In this document: positions 19,633-28,014 of the stretch, piece after piece
Numbering within the stretch: the first letter of the stretch is position 1
Layout: the number at the start of each line of letters is the position of its first letter
NCBI RefSeq assembly: GCF_000816145.1
Contig: NZ_CP007141.1
Location: forward strand, 1,922,001 to 1,986,000
Source: Pseudothermotoga hypogea DSM 11164 = NBRC 106472
GTDB taxonomy: Bacteria > Thermotogota > Thermotogae > Thermotogales > DSM-5069
Direction: 5' to 3'
Length of the DNA stretch: 64,000 bases
Position numbers and translations under genes: made by a program
The notes under the pieces: model-generated
The model's input: the letters and a program-made list of their open reading frames with translations, nothing else
Database searches by the model: none
Told to the model about the DNA's origin: nothing

Positions 19633-21335
19633 GTTCCAACCTCCTTCAGAAAAGGTTCTATCCTCCTCAAAAAATCCTCAGTCGCTTCGACGAACGGCGT
19701 GTGGCCAACGTTGTTGAGAATAACGAGCTGGGCTTTCAACGCTCTTCGAGTTTTTTCCATCTGCTCATGCGTGAGCAACGGGTCCATGTCGCCCCACACC
19801 AGTAGCGTCTTCACACGGTAATTCTCTGTTTGACCGGTAAGGTCAAATTTACCGAGTTCTTCAGCGTGTGCGTAGATTGCTTTTGGATTCATCTTCAATG
19901 CATCGTCCACCAGTTGCTCGACGAATTTTCTGTCTTTCACATTCCTGAGCAAACCGTACAGCGATCTTCTCAGCACGGATCTGTTCCTTTTGTACAGCTC
20001 AAGATAGGGTAAATTCTCCGCGGGTGTGGGTAGACCATCGATCGGGCACGGATCGACCAAGATCAAACCCTTGAGCAAGTCTGGACGTTTCAAAGCCAGT
20101 TTCATACCTATCGCTCCACCGAGTGAGTGTGCAAGGACGATGATATCTTTCAGCTGGAGCTTTTCGATGAACTCTTCTACGGCCTTTACATAGTTGTCCA
20201 GCGTTGGAATGGTCCTGTCGGAAAAACCGAAATTGGGAAGATCGAGTGCGATCGTTTTGAAATTCGAGATTCTGCCGAGGATCGGCTTGAACCATCTGAA
20301 AGAGCCAAAGTTTCCATGGATGAGTATCAATGGTTTTCCCTCTCCCGATTCGACGTAGTGCAAACGTGCAAGGGATGTTTGGACGAACTTACCCTCAGGT
20401 TTTCCGATCCTTCTCTTGAGCCAGACGATGGGTAATTCTGCCCACCTCAACCAGAAGTTCATCGCATGGTAGGCGATGCCACGCGGCATGAACAAGACCG
20501 TGAGAATGAGTATCGCTCCAAAGATGATCGAAAGAGAAAAGCCACTCCTGCTGAAGAAGAAAGGAAGGATGGTGTAAAGCGTCGCACCAAAGAAGGGTCC
20601 GATCTCCAAAGCCAGACCCCCGATGACCACCATGGCGAGCAGGTCCAAAGATTTACCCAGCCCGAACAGGCTCGGGGCTATGTAGCCGATCGTGTGGGCA
20701 TAGAGTGCTCCAGCAAGCGCTGCTAAGGCCGATCCAAAGCTGAACGCGATGACCTTGTGGTAAGTTAGATGCACGCCAAAAATGCGTGCTACCAGTTCGT
20801 TCTCCCTCATGGCCGCAAGCGCCCTTCCGGTCTTACCTCTTACGAGGAGACGGAAAAAGTAGAAACATACCAGCAAAAGCAAAAGGTTCACGTAGTAACT
20901 CGTTGTGTCGCTTCCGAACAGCTTGATGTTCCTCAAGCCTATGTGTCCACCTGTCAACGCTTGCCAGGCCCCGAACAACTGCTCGATGGCGACGACGAAA
21001 CCCATCGTCACTATGGCCAGATAAAAGCCTTTGAGTCTCAAAGCGGGAAAACCCAGAGCCATGCCGACAACGGCGCCGAAAACGATGGCGATCAGTACGG
21101 AAATCGGTATGGGCACAGAGAAACGTTGTACCAAGATCGCGGAAGTGTACGCACCAACACTCATGAACGCCGCATGGCCTATCGAAATCTGCCCGGCATA
21201 ACCCATGATCACGTTCAAACCCATCGCAGCGATCGAGTAGATGAAAGTCAGGTTCAGCAGAGTCAGGACGAAACCACTAACTGACGGCAAGAAAGGTACC
21301 GAGAACAGAATCAAAAGCAAGAGCCATCTCATCAC
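19629..21335 (-). CDS. Fusion of LivM-type ABC permease and alpha/beta hydrolase
   Basis: One 568-residue reading frame. Residues 1-295 are a complete branched-chain-amino-acid-type permease of the LivM family (GLNVIMGYAGQISIGHAAFMSVGAY at 39-63, the EAA-like LAAMRENELVARIFGV, and IGGLALEIGPFFGATLY). After a basic linker (298-318) residues 319-568 are an alpha/beta hydrolase: oxyanion IHG at 339-341, nucleophile S404 in AHSLGG, acid D516 or D518 (WGDMDPL) and H545 (NVGHTPF). The family permease normally ends near residue 295-330 with no enzyme attached. The hydrolase should hang on the cytoplasmic side and act on the imported solute (inference). Start GTG at 21335; overlaps follow on both sides. 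Confidence 0.9.
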   Translation of the reverse strand: MMRWLLLLILFSVPFLPSVSGFVLTLLNLTFIYSIAAMGLNVIMGYAGQISIGHAAFMSVGAYTSAILVQRFSVPIPISVLIAIVFGAVVGMALGFPALRLKGFYLAIVTMGFVVAIEQLFGAWQALTGGHIGLRNIKLFGSDTTSYYVNLLLLLVCFYFFRLLVRGKTGRALAAMRENELVARIFGVHLTYHKVIAFSFGSALAALAGALYAHTIGYIAPSLFGLGKSLDLLAMVVIGGLALEIGPFFGATLYTILPFFFSRSGFSLSIIFGAILILTVLFMPRGIAYHAMNFWLRWAELPIVWLKRRIGKPEGKFVQTSLARLHYVESGEGKPLILIHGNFGSFRWFKPILGRISNFKTIALDLPNFGFSDRTIPTLDNYVKAVEEFIEKLQLKDIIVLAHSLGGAIGMKLALKRPDLLKGLILVDPCPIDGLPTPAENLPYLELYKRNRSVLRRSLYGLLRNVKDRKFVEQLVDDALKMNPKAIYAHAEELGKFDLTGQTENYRVKTLLVWGDMDPLLTHEQMEKTRRALKAQLVILNNVGHTPFVEATEDFLRRIEPFLKEVGT

Positions 21336-22214
21336 TCACACTCTCCTGATTTCTTCGCTGCCGAACAGTCCCTGTGGTCTCACCAACAGTATGCCAACGA
21401 TGATGGCCAGAGAGAGCGTCGTTTTCAGCTCGTTGCTGATGTAACCACCGATGAGATTCTCTATCACACCCAGCGCAAGACCACCACACAGTGCACCAAA
21501 AAGGCTGTCGAACCCTCCGAGCACCGCAGCTGTGAAACCCTGTATTTGATAGTAGATCATCATCGTCGGAGAAACGTACGTCCTCGGAGCGCCGAGAACG
21601 GCGACCATCGTTCCGATAGCAGTTCCAACCATCCAAGACCAAGAGATCACCTTGTTGGGGTCGATACCCATCAGCTGGGCAGCCTTTTCGTTCTCAGAGA
21701 CGGCGCGAATCGCTATACCAACTTTGGTGAACCTGTAGAGCAGAAACATTAGAAAAGACACGGCGGCGAGCACGGCGAACAAGAGCAAGTCCTGTCTTCT
21801 GAAAACGACTATGCCGAAATCACCTCTGAAGATGAGGGGCCTGCCAGATATCAATTCGGGCAACGATTTGTACTGCGTTCCCCATATCTGTGTCGCCAAC
21901 CCCTCTAAGATCATGAGCAAACCAAAGGTCACTATCAACATCGATCCATGGGAAAGCTTGCGCAGGGGCCTCAGGGTGAACCGTTCCACAGCGTATCCGA
22001 ACAGCATGCTCACAAGCAGAGTCAGAACGAGGGCCGACCAAGCTCCCAGACCCAGAGAAACGAAGGTGTAGGTGACGTACGCCATGAACATTGCCATGTT
22101 ACCGTACGCGAAATTCATCAACCCCGTTACTTTGAATATGAGCACTATACCCATGGCTGCGAGAGAATAAAAACTTCCCGTTGAGAGACCGAGGATCAAC
22201 CTGTTCAGAAACAC
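21336..22214 (-). CDS. Branched-chain amino acid-type ABC transporter permease (LivH family)
   Basis: A 292-residue polytopic membrane protein. GLSTGSFYSLAAMGIVLIFKVTGLMNFAYGNMAMFMAYVTY near the N-terminus, the coupling region IRAVSENEKAAQLMGIDPNKVISWSWMVGTAIG and AVLGGFDSLFGALCGGLALGVIENL are typical of LivH. It is the first permease of importer 1 and abuts the LivM-hydrolase fusion and livF with 0-1 nt spacing. The Liv family carries amino acids but also amides, urea, aromatic acids and short-chain acids, so the ligand cannot be read from family alone. Confidence 0.9.
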   Translation of the reverse strand: MFLNRLILGLSTGSFYSLAAMGIVLIFKVTGLMNFAYGNMAMFMAYVTYTFVSLGLGAWSALVLTLLVSMLFGYAVERFTLRPLRKLSHGSMLIVTFGLLMILEGLATQIWGTQYKSLPELISGRPLIFRGDFGIVVFRRQDLLLFAVLAAVSFLMFLLYRFTKVGIAIRAVSENEKAAQLMGIDPNKVISWSWMVGTAIGTMVAVLGAPRTYVSPTMMIYYQIQGFTAAVLGGFDSLFGALCGGLALGVIENLIGGYISNELKTTLSLAIIVGILLVRPQGLFGSEEIRRV

Positions 22215-22916
22215 TCATCTTCCCCCCAGATAGCTTTCAACCACGGAGCTGTCTTTCATGAGTCGTTCAGAAGGGCCTTCCATGACGAGTCTCCCAGTTT
22301 GAAGAACATAACCGTAATGTGAAATCTTTAGGGCAGCGTAGGCGCTCTGTTCAACCAGGAGAATCGTTACACCTGATTCGTTTATCTTCTTTATAGCCCT
22401 CATGATCTCGCTCACAAGGTTTGGTGCCAAGCCCGTCGAAGGTTCGTCGAGCATGAGCAACTTGGGTTTGGCCATCAGCGACCTCGCAATGGCGAGCATC
22501 TGCCGTTCTCCACCCGAAAGTGTGCCCGCCCTCTGTTTCAGTCTCTCTTTGAGCCTTGGGAAGAGAGTAAAAACGAGGTCGAAATCCTTGGATAGGTCTT
22601 CTCTTCTCAAATACGCTCCGGCCTGCAGATTCTCCAGGACCGTCATCTTTTGAAAGACCATCCTATTGTCGGGACACAGGACCAAACCGCGTCGAACGAT
22701 CTCGTGCGCCTCGAGTTTGTCTATTCTCTCGCCTTCGAAAAGTATTTCACCAGCCACGATTTTGTTCAATCCCACGATGGCATGCAGAAGCGACGTCTTT
22801 CCTGATCCGTTCGCTCCGAGGATCGTCGTTATGGAACTTTTCTCGACCTTCAAAGAAACATCTTTCACGGCCACCACGGGGCCGTAACTGACCGTCACGT
22901 TTCTGAGTTCAAGCAC
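22215..22916 (-). CDS. ABC transporter ATP-binding protein (LivF family), importer 1
   Basis: A 233-residue ABC ATPase of the LivF type. Walker A GANGSGKTSLL, signature LSGGERQMLAIARSLMAKPKLLMLDEPSTGLAPNLV (with Walker B) and the switch histidine-equivalent region ILLVEQSAYAALKISHYGYVLQTGRLV are visible; the Q-loop VEQ is typical for LivF. The GTG at 22916 has GGGAGAGG upstream and overlaps livG by 8 nt; a longer reading would begin inside livG without a ribosome site. Confidence 0.92.
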   Translation of the reverse strand: MLELRNVTVSYGPVVAVKDVSLKVEKSSITTILGANGSGKTSLLHAIVGLNKIVAGEILFEGERIDKLEAHEIVRRGLVLCPDNRMVFQKMTVLENLQAGAYLRREDLSKDFDLVFTLFPRLKERLKQRAGTLSGGERQMLAIARSLMAKPKLLMLDEPSTGLAPNLVSEIMRAIKKINESGVTILLVEQSAYAALKISHYGYVLQTGRLVMEGPSERLMKDSSVVESYLGGR

Positions 22917-23679
22917 TGTTGACCTCTCCCAAATAGGCACTGATCACTTTTGGATCTTTTCGCACCTCTTCGGGCTTACCCTCACTGATCTTCTTTCCAA
23001 AGTCCATCACGGTCACAACATCGGAGATGTCCATCACCACACGCATATCGTGCTCTATCAACAACACCGTTATACCCATTTCATCTCTTATTCGCCGTAC
23101 GATGCTCACGAGCTGGTTCGTCTCCGCTTCGTTGAGTCCAGCCGCGGGTTCGTCGAGCAACAAAATCTTGGGTTTCGCCATCAACGCGCGGCCTATCTCG
23201 ACGAGTTTTTGGTGAAAATAAGGGATACTGCCCGCGTAGCTCAACAACCTGCTCTTCAGACCAAGAAAGTCCGCCACGTTGAGAGCCTCTCTGTACATTT
23301 CGTAGTTTTCAAGTGACCTTCGCTTAGTCACAATCAAGTCTTTCATCAATCCTCCAGCGATCCTGTGATGGTACCCCACGTAGAAATTCTCGAGCACCGT
23401 CAAGTACTTGAAAACGACGACGTTCTGGAACGTTCTTGCAACACCGTATGAAATCACCTGGTGCGGGGCAACGTGCGTCAGTTCAACCCCATCGAGCACG
23501 ATGGTTCCAGAGTGAATCTTGACCACCCGCGTTATCGCGTTGAAGACGGTCGTCTTTCCGGCACCGTTTGGACCTATGAGAGAATGAATTTCTCCTTTTT
23601 CCACTCTCATCGAGAAGTTATCCACAGCCACAAGACCACCGAAGCGAACAATCAGTGAATCGATGTTTAAGAGTGCCAA
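22909..23679 (-). CDS. ABC transporter ATP-binding protein (LivG family), importer 1
   Basis: A 256-residue LivG-type ATPase. Walker A GPNGAGKTTVFNAI, the LivG-specific insertion after the Q-loop (ARTFQNVVVFKYLTVLENFYVGYHH), PKILLLDEPAAGLNEAETNQLV and VLLIEHDMRVVMDISDVVTVMDFGKKISEG are seen. The signature motif is degenerate (SYAGSIPYFHQKLVEIGRALMAKP instead of LSGGQ), which reduces similarity to canonical LivG but keeps the Q and the following helix; LivF carries an intact LSGGE. Positioned first after the substrate-binding protein and a hairpin. Confidence 0.9.
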   Translation of the reverse strand: MALLNIDSLIVRFGGLVAVDNFSMRVEKGEIHSLIGPNGAGKTTVFNAITRVVKIHSGTIVLDGVELTHVAPHQVISYGVARTFQNVVVFKYLTVLENFYVGYHHRIAGGLMKDLIVTKRRSLENYEMYREALNVADFLGLKSRLLSYAGSIPYFHQKLVEIGRALMAKPKILLLDEPAAGLNEAETNQLVSIVRRIRDEMGITVLLIEHDMRVVMDISDVVTVMDFGKKISEGKPEEVRKDPKVISAYLGEVNSA

Positions 23680-23699
23680 GTTTCACGCCCCCAGACAAA

Positions 23700-23722
23700 G
23701 AGGAGGGGAAGGTCCCCTCCTC
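23700..23722 (-). terminator. Intercistronic GC-rich hairpin after substrate-binding protein 1
   Basis: GAGGAGGGGA and TCCCCTCCTC form a perfect 10-bp stem with a 3-nt loop, including the first base of the stop codon of the upstream gene. A weak T-tract follows on the minus strand. Such hairpins at the 3' end of a binding-protein gene usually stabilise its mRNA or reduce read-through so that the binding protein outnumbers the permease (established for other ABC operons; inferred here). Confidence 0.65.
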
Positions 23723-24881
23723 AATCGAGTCCTATCAAATCCGTTACAGGTGTGAAGATGCCGTTCTCGATCTTCATGAAGTACATCGTCGATTTACCGC
23801 GCCTGAGACCTGGACCCCAGGTGATATCCTTGGCCAAGATTCCGTCCCAGTGATTGAACGTCTCGAGCGCCTCAACGAGTTTCTCTCTCGTCAGATCTGG
23901 CCCGGCTCTGACGAGACCTTCAACGAACACTTCGGCAGCGATGAATCCAGCCACCGCGTACGAGGACATGATCTGGTTCGGATAGCTCTCTTGGAATATC
24001 GCCACCGCCCTTTGATAGTCCCTCAGGAACTCCGGTCTGTCCGGGGTTGCCAACGGAACCCAGCCCGTCAGATAAACGCCTTCGGCATACTTACCTGCGA
24101 GGTTTATGAAACTGGGGTCAGCGTTGGCATAGGTTGTCACGATGTCAGCGTCCACCCCATAATCCTTCAACGTTTTGATCCACCTGACCGTGTCGGTGAG
24201 AAAACCGTAGATGACGATGGCATCCGGAGATACCTTCAAAACATCCACCGCGAGCGCACTGTAGTCTGTTTCGAGCGGGTTGTAAGCGATCTCGAGCGCG
24301 GGTTTCATACCGTACTTCTCGAGCCGCATCTTCACCGCCGCTAAACCTTCTTTACCGACATCGTTGGCCATGTAGATGACGCCTATCTTCTTCTTTTTCA
24401 AGTTTTCAACGAAGAACTTTGCGATCAACTGACCTTCAAGTGTGTAGTCGGGTTGAACTCCGAAGATGTAACGTTTTGGTGGCACCACGAGCAGGCTCGT
24501 TCCTGCACCTTGATAGACGAAGGGTACCTTGTTCTGCTCCAGATAATCCATCACCGCGAGACAACCGTAGGTGCCCAGTCCACCGACGATCGCGAAGACT
24601 TTGTCAGATTCCACTAATCTTTTGACCTCGACGACTGTCTTGGTTGGATTGAGCTGATCGTCCGCTATGATCAGTTCGATCTTCCTTCCGTAGACTCCGT
24701 TGTTCTTGTTGATCCAGTTGAAGTACGCCAGCATTCCTTTCGACATCTCTTGACCGATCACCGCATAAGGTCCCGACAGTGCTTGGAACGTTCCAACCAC
24801 GATCTTGTCTGGATAAACACCGACCTCTGCGAAGACGAAGAGCGCGACCGACAGTACCAGAACCACCAACAGTTTCTTCAC
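23721..24881 (-). CDS. Periplasmic substrate-binding protein, Liv type (importer 1)
   Basis: A 386-residue type I periplasmic binding protein. Signal peptide MKKLLVVLVLSVALFVFA without a lipobox, then IVVGTFQALSGPYAVIGQEMSKGMLAYFNWINKNNGVYGRKIELIIADDQLNPTKTVVEVKRLVESDKVFAIVGGLGT, the classic leucine/aliphatic-amide-binding lobe. The ligand is unknown. Encoded between fabG-like (24-nt gap) and livG, and followed by a GC hairpin. Confidence 0.9.
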   Translation of the reverse strand: MKKLLVVLVLSVALFVFAEVGVYPDKIVVGTFQALSGPYAVIGQEMSKGMLAYFNWINKNNGVYGRKIELIIADDQLNPTKTVVEVKRLVESDKVFAIVGGLGTYGCLAVMDYLEQNKVPFVYQGAGTSLLVVPPKRYIFGVQPDYTLEGQLIAKFFVENLKKKKIGVIYMANDVGKEGLAAVKMRLEKYGMKPALEIAYNPLETDYSALAVDVLKVSPDAIVIYGFLTDTVRWIKTLKDYGVDADIVTTYANADPSFINLAGKYAEGVYLTGWVPLATPDRPEFLRDYQRAVAIFQESYPNQIMSSYAVAGFIAAEVFVEGLVRAGPDLTREKLVEALETFNHWDGILAKDITWGPGLRRGKSTMYFMKIENGIFTPVTDLIGLD

Positions 24882-24905
24882 CGTACATCCCCCTCAGGGA
24901 AGATT

Positions 24906-25652
24906 TCAGAACGTCAGACCACCATCCACACCGATCACTTGACCTGTGATGTAAGAAGATTCGTCGCTCGCAAGGAACAGATAAACGTACGCGACCTCCT
25001 CCGGTTCGCCCATGCGCGCGAGCGGCGTTCTGCTCAAAACGGCTTCTATGACCTTTTCGGGGACTTTCTCGGTCATCGGAGTTCGTATGAAACCCGGTGC
25101 AACCGCGTTCACCCTTATCTGTGCACCTTTGCGCGCGAGTTCTTTGGCCCACGTCTTGGTCATAGCTATGACTCCACCCTTCGTTGCGGCATAGTTGGTT
25201 TGGCCGATGTTACCGTAGATTCCAACGACGGAAGATGTGTTGATGATCGAACCCTTCTGTGTCTTCATCATGTGCGGAGCGACAGCCTGCGTCATGTTGA
25301 AAACGCCGGTCAAATTCACGTTGATCACCGCATTCCAGTCTTGCTCGCTCATCTTGACGAGCAGGGCGTCTCTCGTTATTCCAGCGTTGTTCACAAGCAC
25401 ATCGATTTTTCCATACTTGTTCGCGATTTCATCCACTGTTTTGAACACCTGTTCTCTGTTCGTCACATCCAAGACGTAAGGATCGATCGAACCAGGTAAA
25501 TCCTTCGCCTCTTCGACGAGTTTGTCGAGAGCCTGCTGTGAGACGTCGCATGCACACACGACGGCCCCTTCCTTGGCGAACAGTAAGCTCGCTGCCCTAC
25601 CGATGCCACTCGCTGCACCCGTGATGATGCACACCTTCCCTTGCAATCTCAT
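24906..25652 (-). CDS. FabG-like short-chain dehydrogenase/reductase
   Basis: A 248-residue SDR of the 3-oxoacyl-ACP/CoA reductase type. NAD(P) motif TGAASGIGRAAS (residues 11-22), NNAGITRD, and the catalytic S-Y-K set (NTSSVVGIYGNIGQTNYAATKGG) are complete; the C-terminus GQVIGVDGGLTF is canonical. It sits between the two importers rather than with fatty-acid synthesis genes, so oxidation or reduction of a 3-hydroxy/3-oxoacyl intermediate in the operon's pathway is more likely than a housekeeping role. Confidence 0.9.
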   Translation of the reverse strand: MRLQGKVCIITGAASGIGRAASLLFAKEGAVVCACDVSQQALDKLVEEAKDLPGSIDPYVLDVTNREQVFKTVDEIANKYGKIDVLVNNAGITRDALLVKMSEQDWNAVINVNLTGVFNMTQAVAPHMMKTQKGSIINTSSVVGIYGNIGQTNYAATKGGVIAMTKTWAKELARKGAQIRVNAVAPGFIRTPMTEKVPEKVIEAVLSRTPLARMGEPEEVAYVYLFLASDESSYITGQVIGVDGGLTF

Positions 25653-25668
25653 ACGTAACCTCCCCTTT

Positions 25669-26379
25669 CTACAAGCCGAGATATGCCTTCTTGATGTGCT
25701 CGTTGTTCATGAGATTCGTTGAAGAATCTTCCAACACTATTCTACCGTTTTCGATCACGTACCCCCTCTCAACAACTTTCAATCCCTGTTTAACGTTCTG
25801 CTCTATCAACAGTATTGACACACCCTGATTCTTTATTTCCCTCAATTTCGAGAACAACTCTGATACGATCGAAGGTTGCAGTCCTACGGATGGTTCGTCC
25901 AACATCAGAAGTTTTGGGAAGGACATCAGCGCCCTCGCGACCGCAACCATCCTCTGTTGACCTCCACTCATCGTGCCGACCTTCTGCTTCAGCCGTTCTT
26001 TCAGTATGGGAAACAGTGTGAAGACCAAATCGAAGGCTTCAAGCATTCTTTCACGTGCGTGTGGTACATAGTTCGCGCCTGCCCTGAGGTTCTCTTCGAC
26101 GGTCATGTTGGGGAACAGTTCGCGTTCCTGCGGTACTAACGCTATGCCGAGCTTGACGATTTCGTGCGGTTCCATGCCAGTTATGTCTTTGTCTTGAAAG
26201 AGTACCTTCCCAGAGATGGGCTTCAAGAAGCCGATCACACAGTTGACGAGTGTGGTCTTGCCCGCTCCGTTCGGTCCAAACAGACCAACCGCCTCACCTG
26301 AACCAACGCTCAACGAAAGGTCCCAGAGGACTTTTATCCTTCCATAAGCTGCGTTCAAACCATCTATCCTCAACATCAT
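25669..26379 (-). CDS. ABC transporter ATP-binding protein (LivF family), importer 2
   Basis: A 236-residue LivF-type ATPase. Walker A GPNGAGKTTLVNCV, signature MSGGQQRMVAVARALMSFPKLLMLDEPSVGLQPSIV and SILLIEQNVKQGLKVVERGYVIENGRIVLE. It overlaps livG of importer 2 by 4 nt and is 16 nt upstream of the FabG-like gene. It differs clearly from the LivF of importer 1, so the two are not a recent duplication. Confidence 0.92.
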   Translation of the reverse strand: MMLRIDGLNAAYGRIKVLWDLSLSVGSGEAVGLFGPNGAGKTTLVNCVIGFLKPISGKVLFQDKDITGMEPHEIVKLGIALVPQERELFPNMTVEENLRAGANYVPHARERMLEAFDLVFTLFPILKERLKQKVGTMSGGQQRMVAVARALMSFPKLLMLDEPSVGLQPSIVSELFSKLREIKNQGVSILLIEQNVKQGLKVVERGYVIENGRIVLEDSSTNLMNNEHIKKAYLGL

Positions 26380-27089
26380 GCTTCCTCCCCAAGATAGGCA
26401 GTGATGACCTTAGGATCGTGTGCAACCTTTTCGTACGGTCCTTCCGCAATGATCTCACCACGATCCAGAACGATGACGCGGTCGGTCAACTGGCTTATCA
26501 CGCTCATGACGTGTTCGATCACACAAATTGTGATCTGCTTTTCTCTGAGGGATCTCACCAACTGGATAATCCTCTGCATCTCTTCGGAGTTCAACCCTGC
26601 CATGACCTCATCGAGTATCAAGAGTTTCGGTTGACAACCAAGCGCCCTTGCGATCTCGAGCTTCTTCAGCTCGAAAACCGTGAGCCTGTCCAAGCGCCTT
26701 TCAGGTTGGTCGAGCTCTACGAGCTCACATATCTTGCGTGCAGACTTGCGCGCCTCACGCAACGACTCACCTCTGGCGAAGAGGCACGATACCACGACGT
26801 TTTCGAATGCGGTGAAATCCCTCAAAGGTCTCACGAGCTGAAAGGTCCTCGCTATGCCCATGCGTGCGCGCAAGTGTGCGGGGACGAAGGTGATGTCTTT
26901 ATCTTCGAAACGAATGCGCCCCTCGGTGGGGTATAAAACACCAGATATGAGGTTGGTCAACGTCGTCTTACCGGCCCCGTTGGGACCTATTATACCGAGT
27001 ATCTCACCTTGGTTCACGTTCAAATCCACGGATTTGACGGCTACCAAACCCCCGAAGCTCTTCGTCAGTTTCTCCGTTCTCAAAAGCAC
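26376..27089 (-). CDS. ABC transporter ATP-binding protein (LivG family), importer 2
   Basis: A 237-residue LivG-type ATPase. Walker A GPNGAGKTTLTNLI, Q-loop region ARTFQLVRPLRDFTAFENVVV, and PKLLILDEVMAGLNSEEMQRII (Walker B). The signature is LTVFELKKLEIARAL, lacking the SGG of LSGGQ, a degeneration shared with LivG of importer 1. The product works with the adjacent LivF and the two permeases upstream. Confidence 0.9.
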   Translation of the reverse strand: MLLRTEKLTKSFGGLVAVKSVDLNVNQGEILGIIGPNGAGKTTLTNLISGVLYPTEGRIRFEDKDITFVPAHLRARMGIARTFQLVRPLRDFTAFENVVVSCLFARGESLREARKSARKICELVELDQPERRLDRLTVFELKKLEIARALGCQPKLLILDEVMAGLNSEEMQRIIQLVRSLREKQITICVIEHVMSVISQLTDRVIVLDRGEIIAEGPYEKVAHDPKVITAYLGEEA

Positions 27090-27102
27090 GGCACAGAACC
27101 TC

Positions 27103-28014
27103 CTATCGCTTCACCACAATCTTGTTGGCGATGGTTCCGTATATACCCCTTGGCAAGAACATGATCGTGAAGATGAGAATCAAACCATAAATTATCAGAT
27201 GCCCGTACGGCATGATGAGTTTGAGATATTCTGACGCCAAGCCGAGCACCACGGCCCCTATTATTGGACCGAGGGTAGAGTAGATTCCTCCAACGAGGGC
27301 CATTGACATCGGAAGGAGCAGAAAGTTGGCTGAGAAAGTGCTTTCAGGTTCAACGAAAGCATACTGCTGTGCGTAGAGTGCTCCGACAGCGCCCTGAATC
27401 GCCGATGTAAGCACGAAGACGAACAGAAGGTACTTGAAGATGTTCACTCCAGAACACTTTGCGGCGATCTCATCGTCCCTTATGGCATTGATCGCAAAGC
27501 GAATTCTTGTCCTTTGAAAAAGCTCAGAAATGAGGATCACTGTGAGCGCCACCGAGAGAACCAGCCAATAGATCTTGATCGAATCTCCTTTGAAGATCGA
27601 CTCGTAGAGGACTTTCCCCGCTGAACCACCGGTGAGATCGCTCAGGTTTCTCGCGAAGATCATGAAAACGCTGGAGAGCGCAAGCGTCGTTATGGCGAAG
27701 TAGATCTCTCTCAGTCTCAGTACGATCCAACCGAGTGCCAAAGCAACGAGAGCAGCGAACACCGCAGCAACGAGAATACTCCACAACGGATCGATAGAAA
27801 AGTCATCGACGGCAATGATCGAAGCGTAAGCACCGAGTCCGAAGAAACCAGCGATCCCGAACGAAAGCTGTCCTGTGCGGAGCATCATGTCCCAACTGAG
27901 AGCCAAAGACAGAAAAATCATTATCGAAGTGAGCACGTGAATCAGGTACGCACCCACGAAGAAAGGCAAAAGAAAGCAGAGAACACAAACAGCCAATATC
28001 ATGAAGTACTTCAT
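27103..28014 (-). CDS. ABC transporter permease (LivM family), importer 2
   Basis: A 303-residue polytopic permease. LSLALSWDMMLRTGQLSFGIAGFFGLGAYASII, the coupling segment INAIRDDEIAAKCSGVNIFKYLLFVFVLTSAIQGAVGALYAQ and PMSMALVGGIYSTLGPIIGAVVLGLASEYL are LivM hallmarks. The ATG at 28014 overlaps the LivH stop as ATGA and has an AGAAGG ribosome site; longer in-frame starts lie inside livH. It ends at the normal place, without the hydrolase seen in the importer 1 homologue. Confidence 0.9.
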   Translation of the reverse strand: MKYFMILAVCVLCFLLPFFVGAYLIHVLTSIMIFLSLALSWDMMLRTGQLSFGIAGFFGLGAYASIIAVDDFSIDPLWSILVAAVFAALVALALGWIVLRLREIYFAITTLALSSVFMIFARNLSDLTGGSAGKVLYESIFKGDSIKIYWLVLSVALTVILISELFQRTRIRFAINAIRDDEIAAKCSGVNIFKYLLFVFVLTSAIQGAVGALYAQQYAFVEPESTFSANFLLLPMSMALVGGIYSTLGPIIGAVVLGLASEYLKLIMPYGHLIIYGLILIFTIMFLPRGIYGTIANKIVVKR

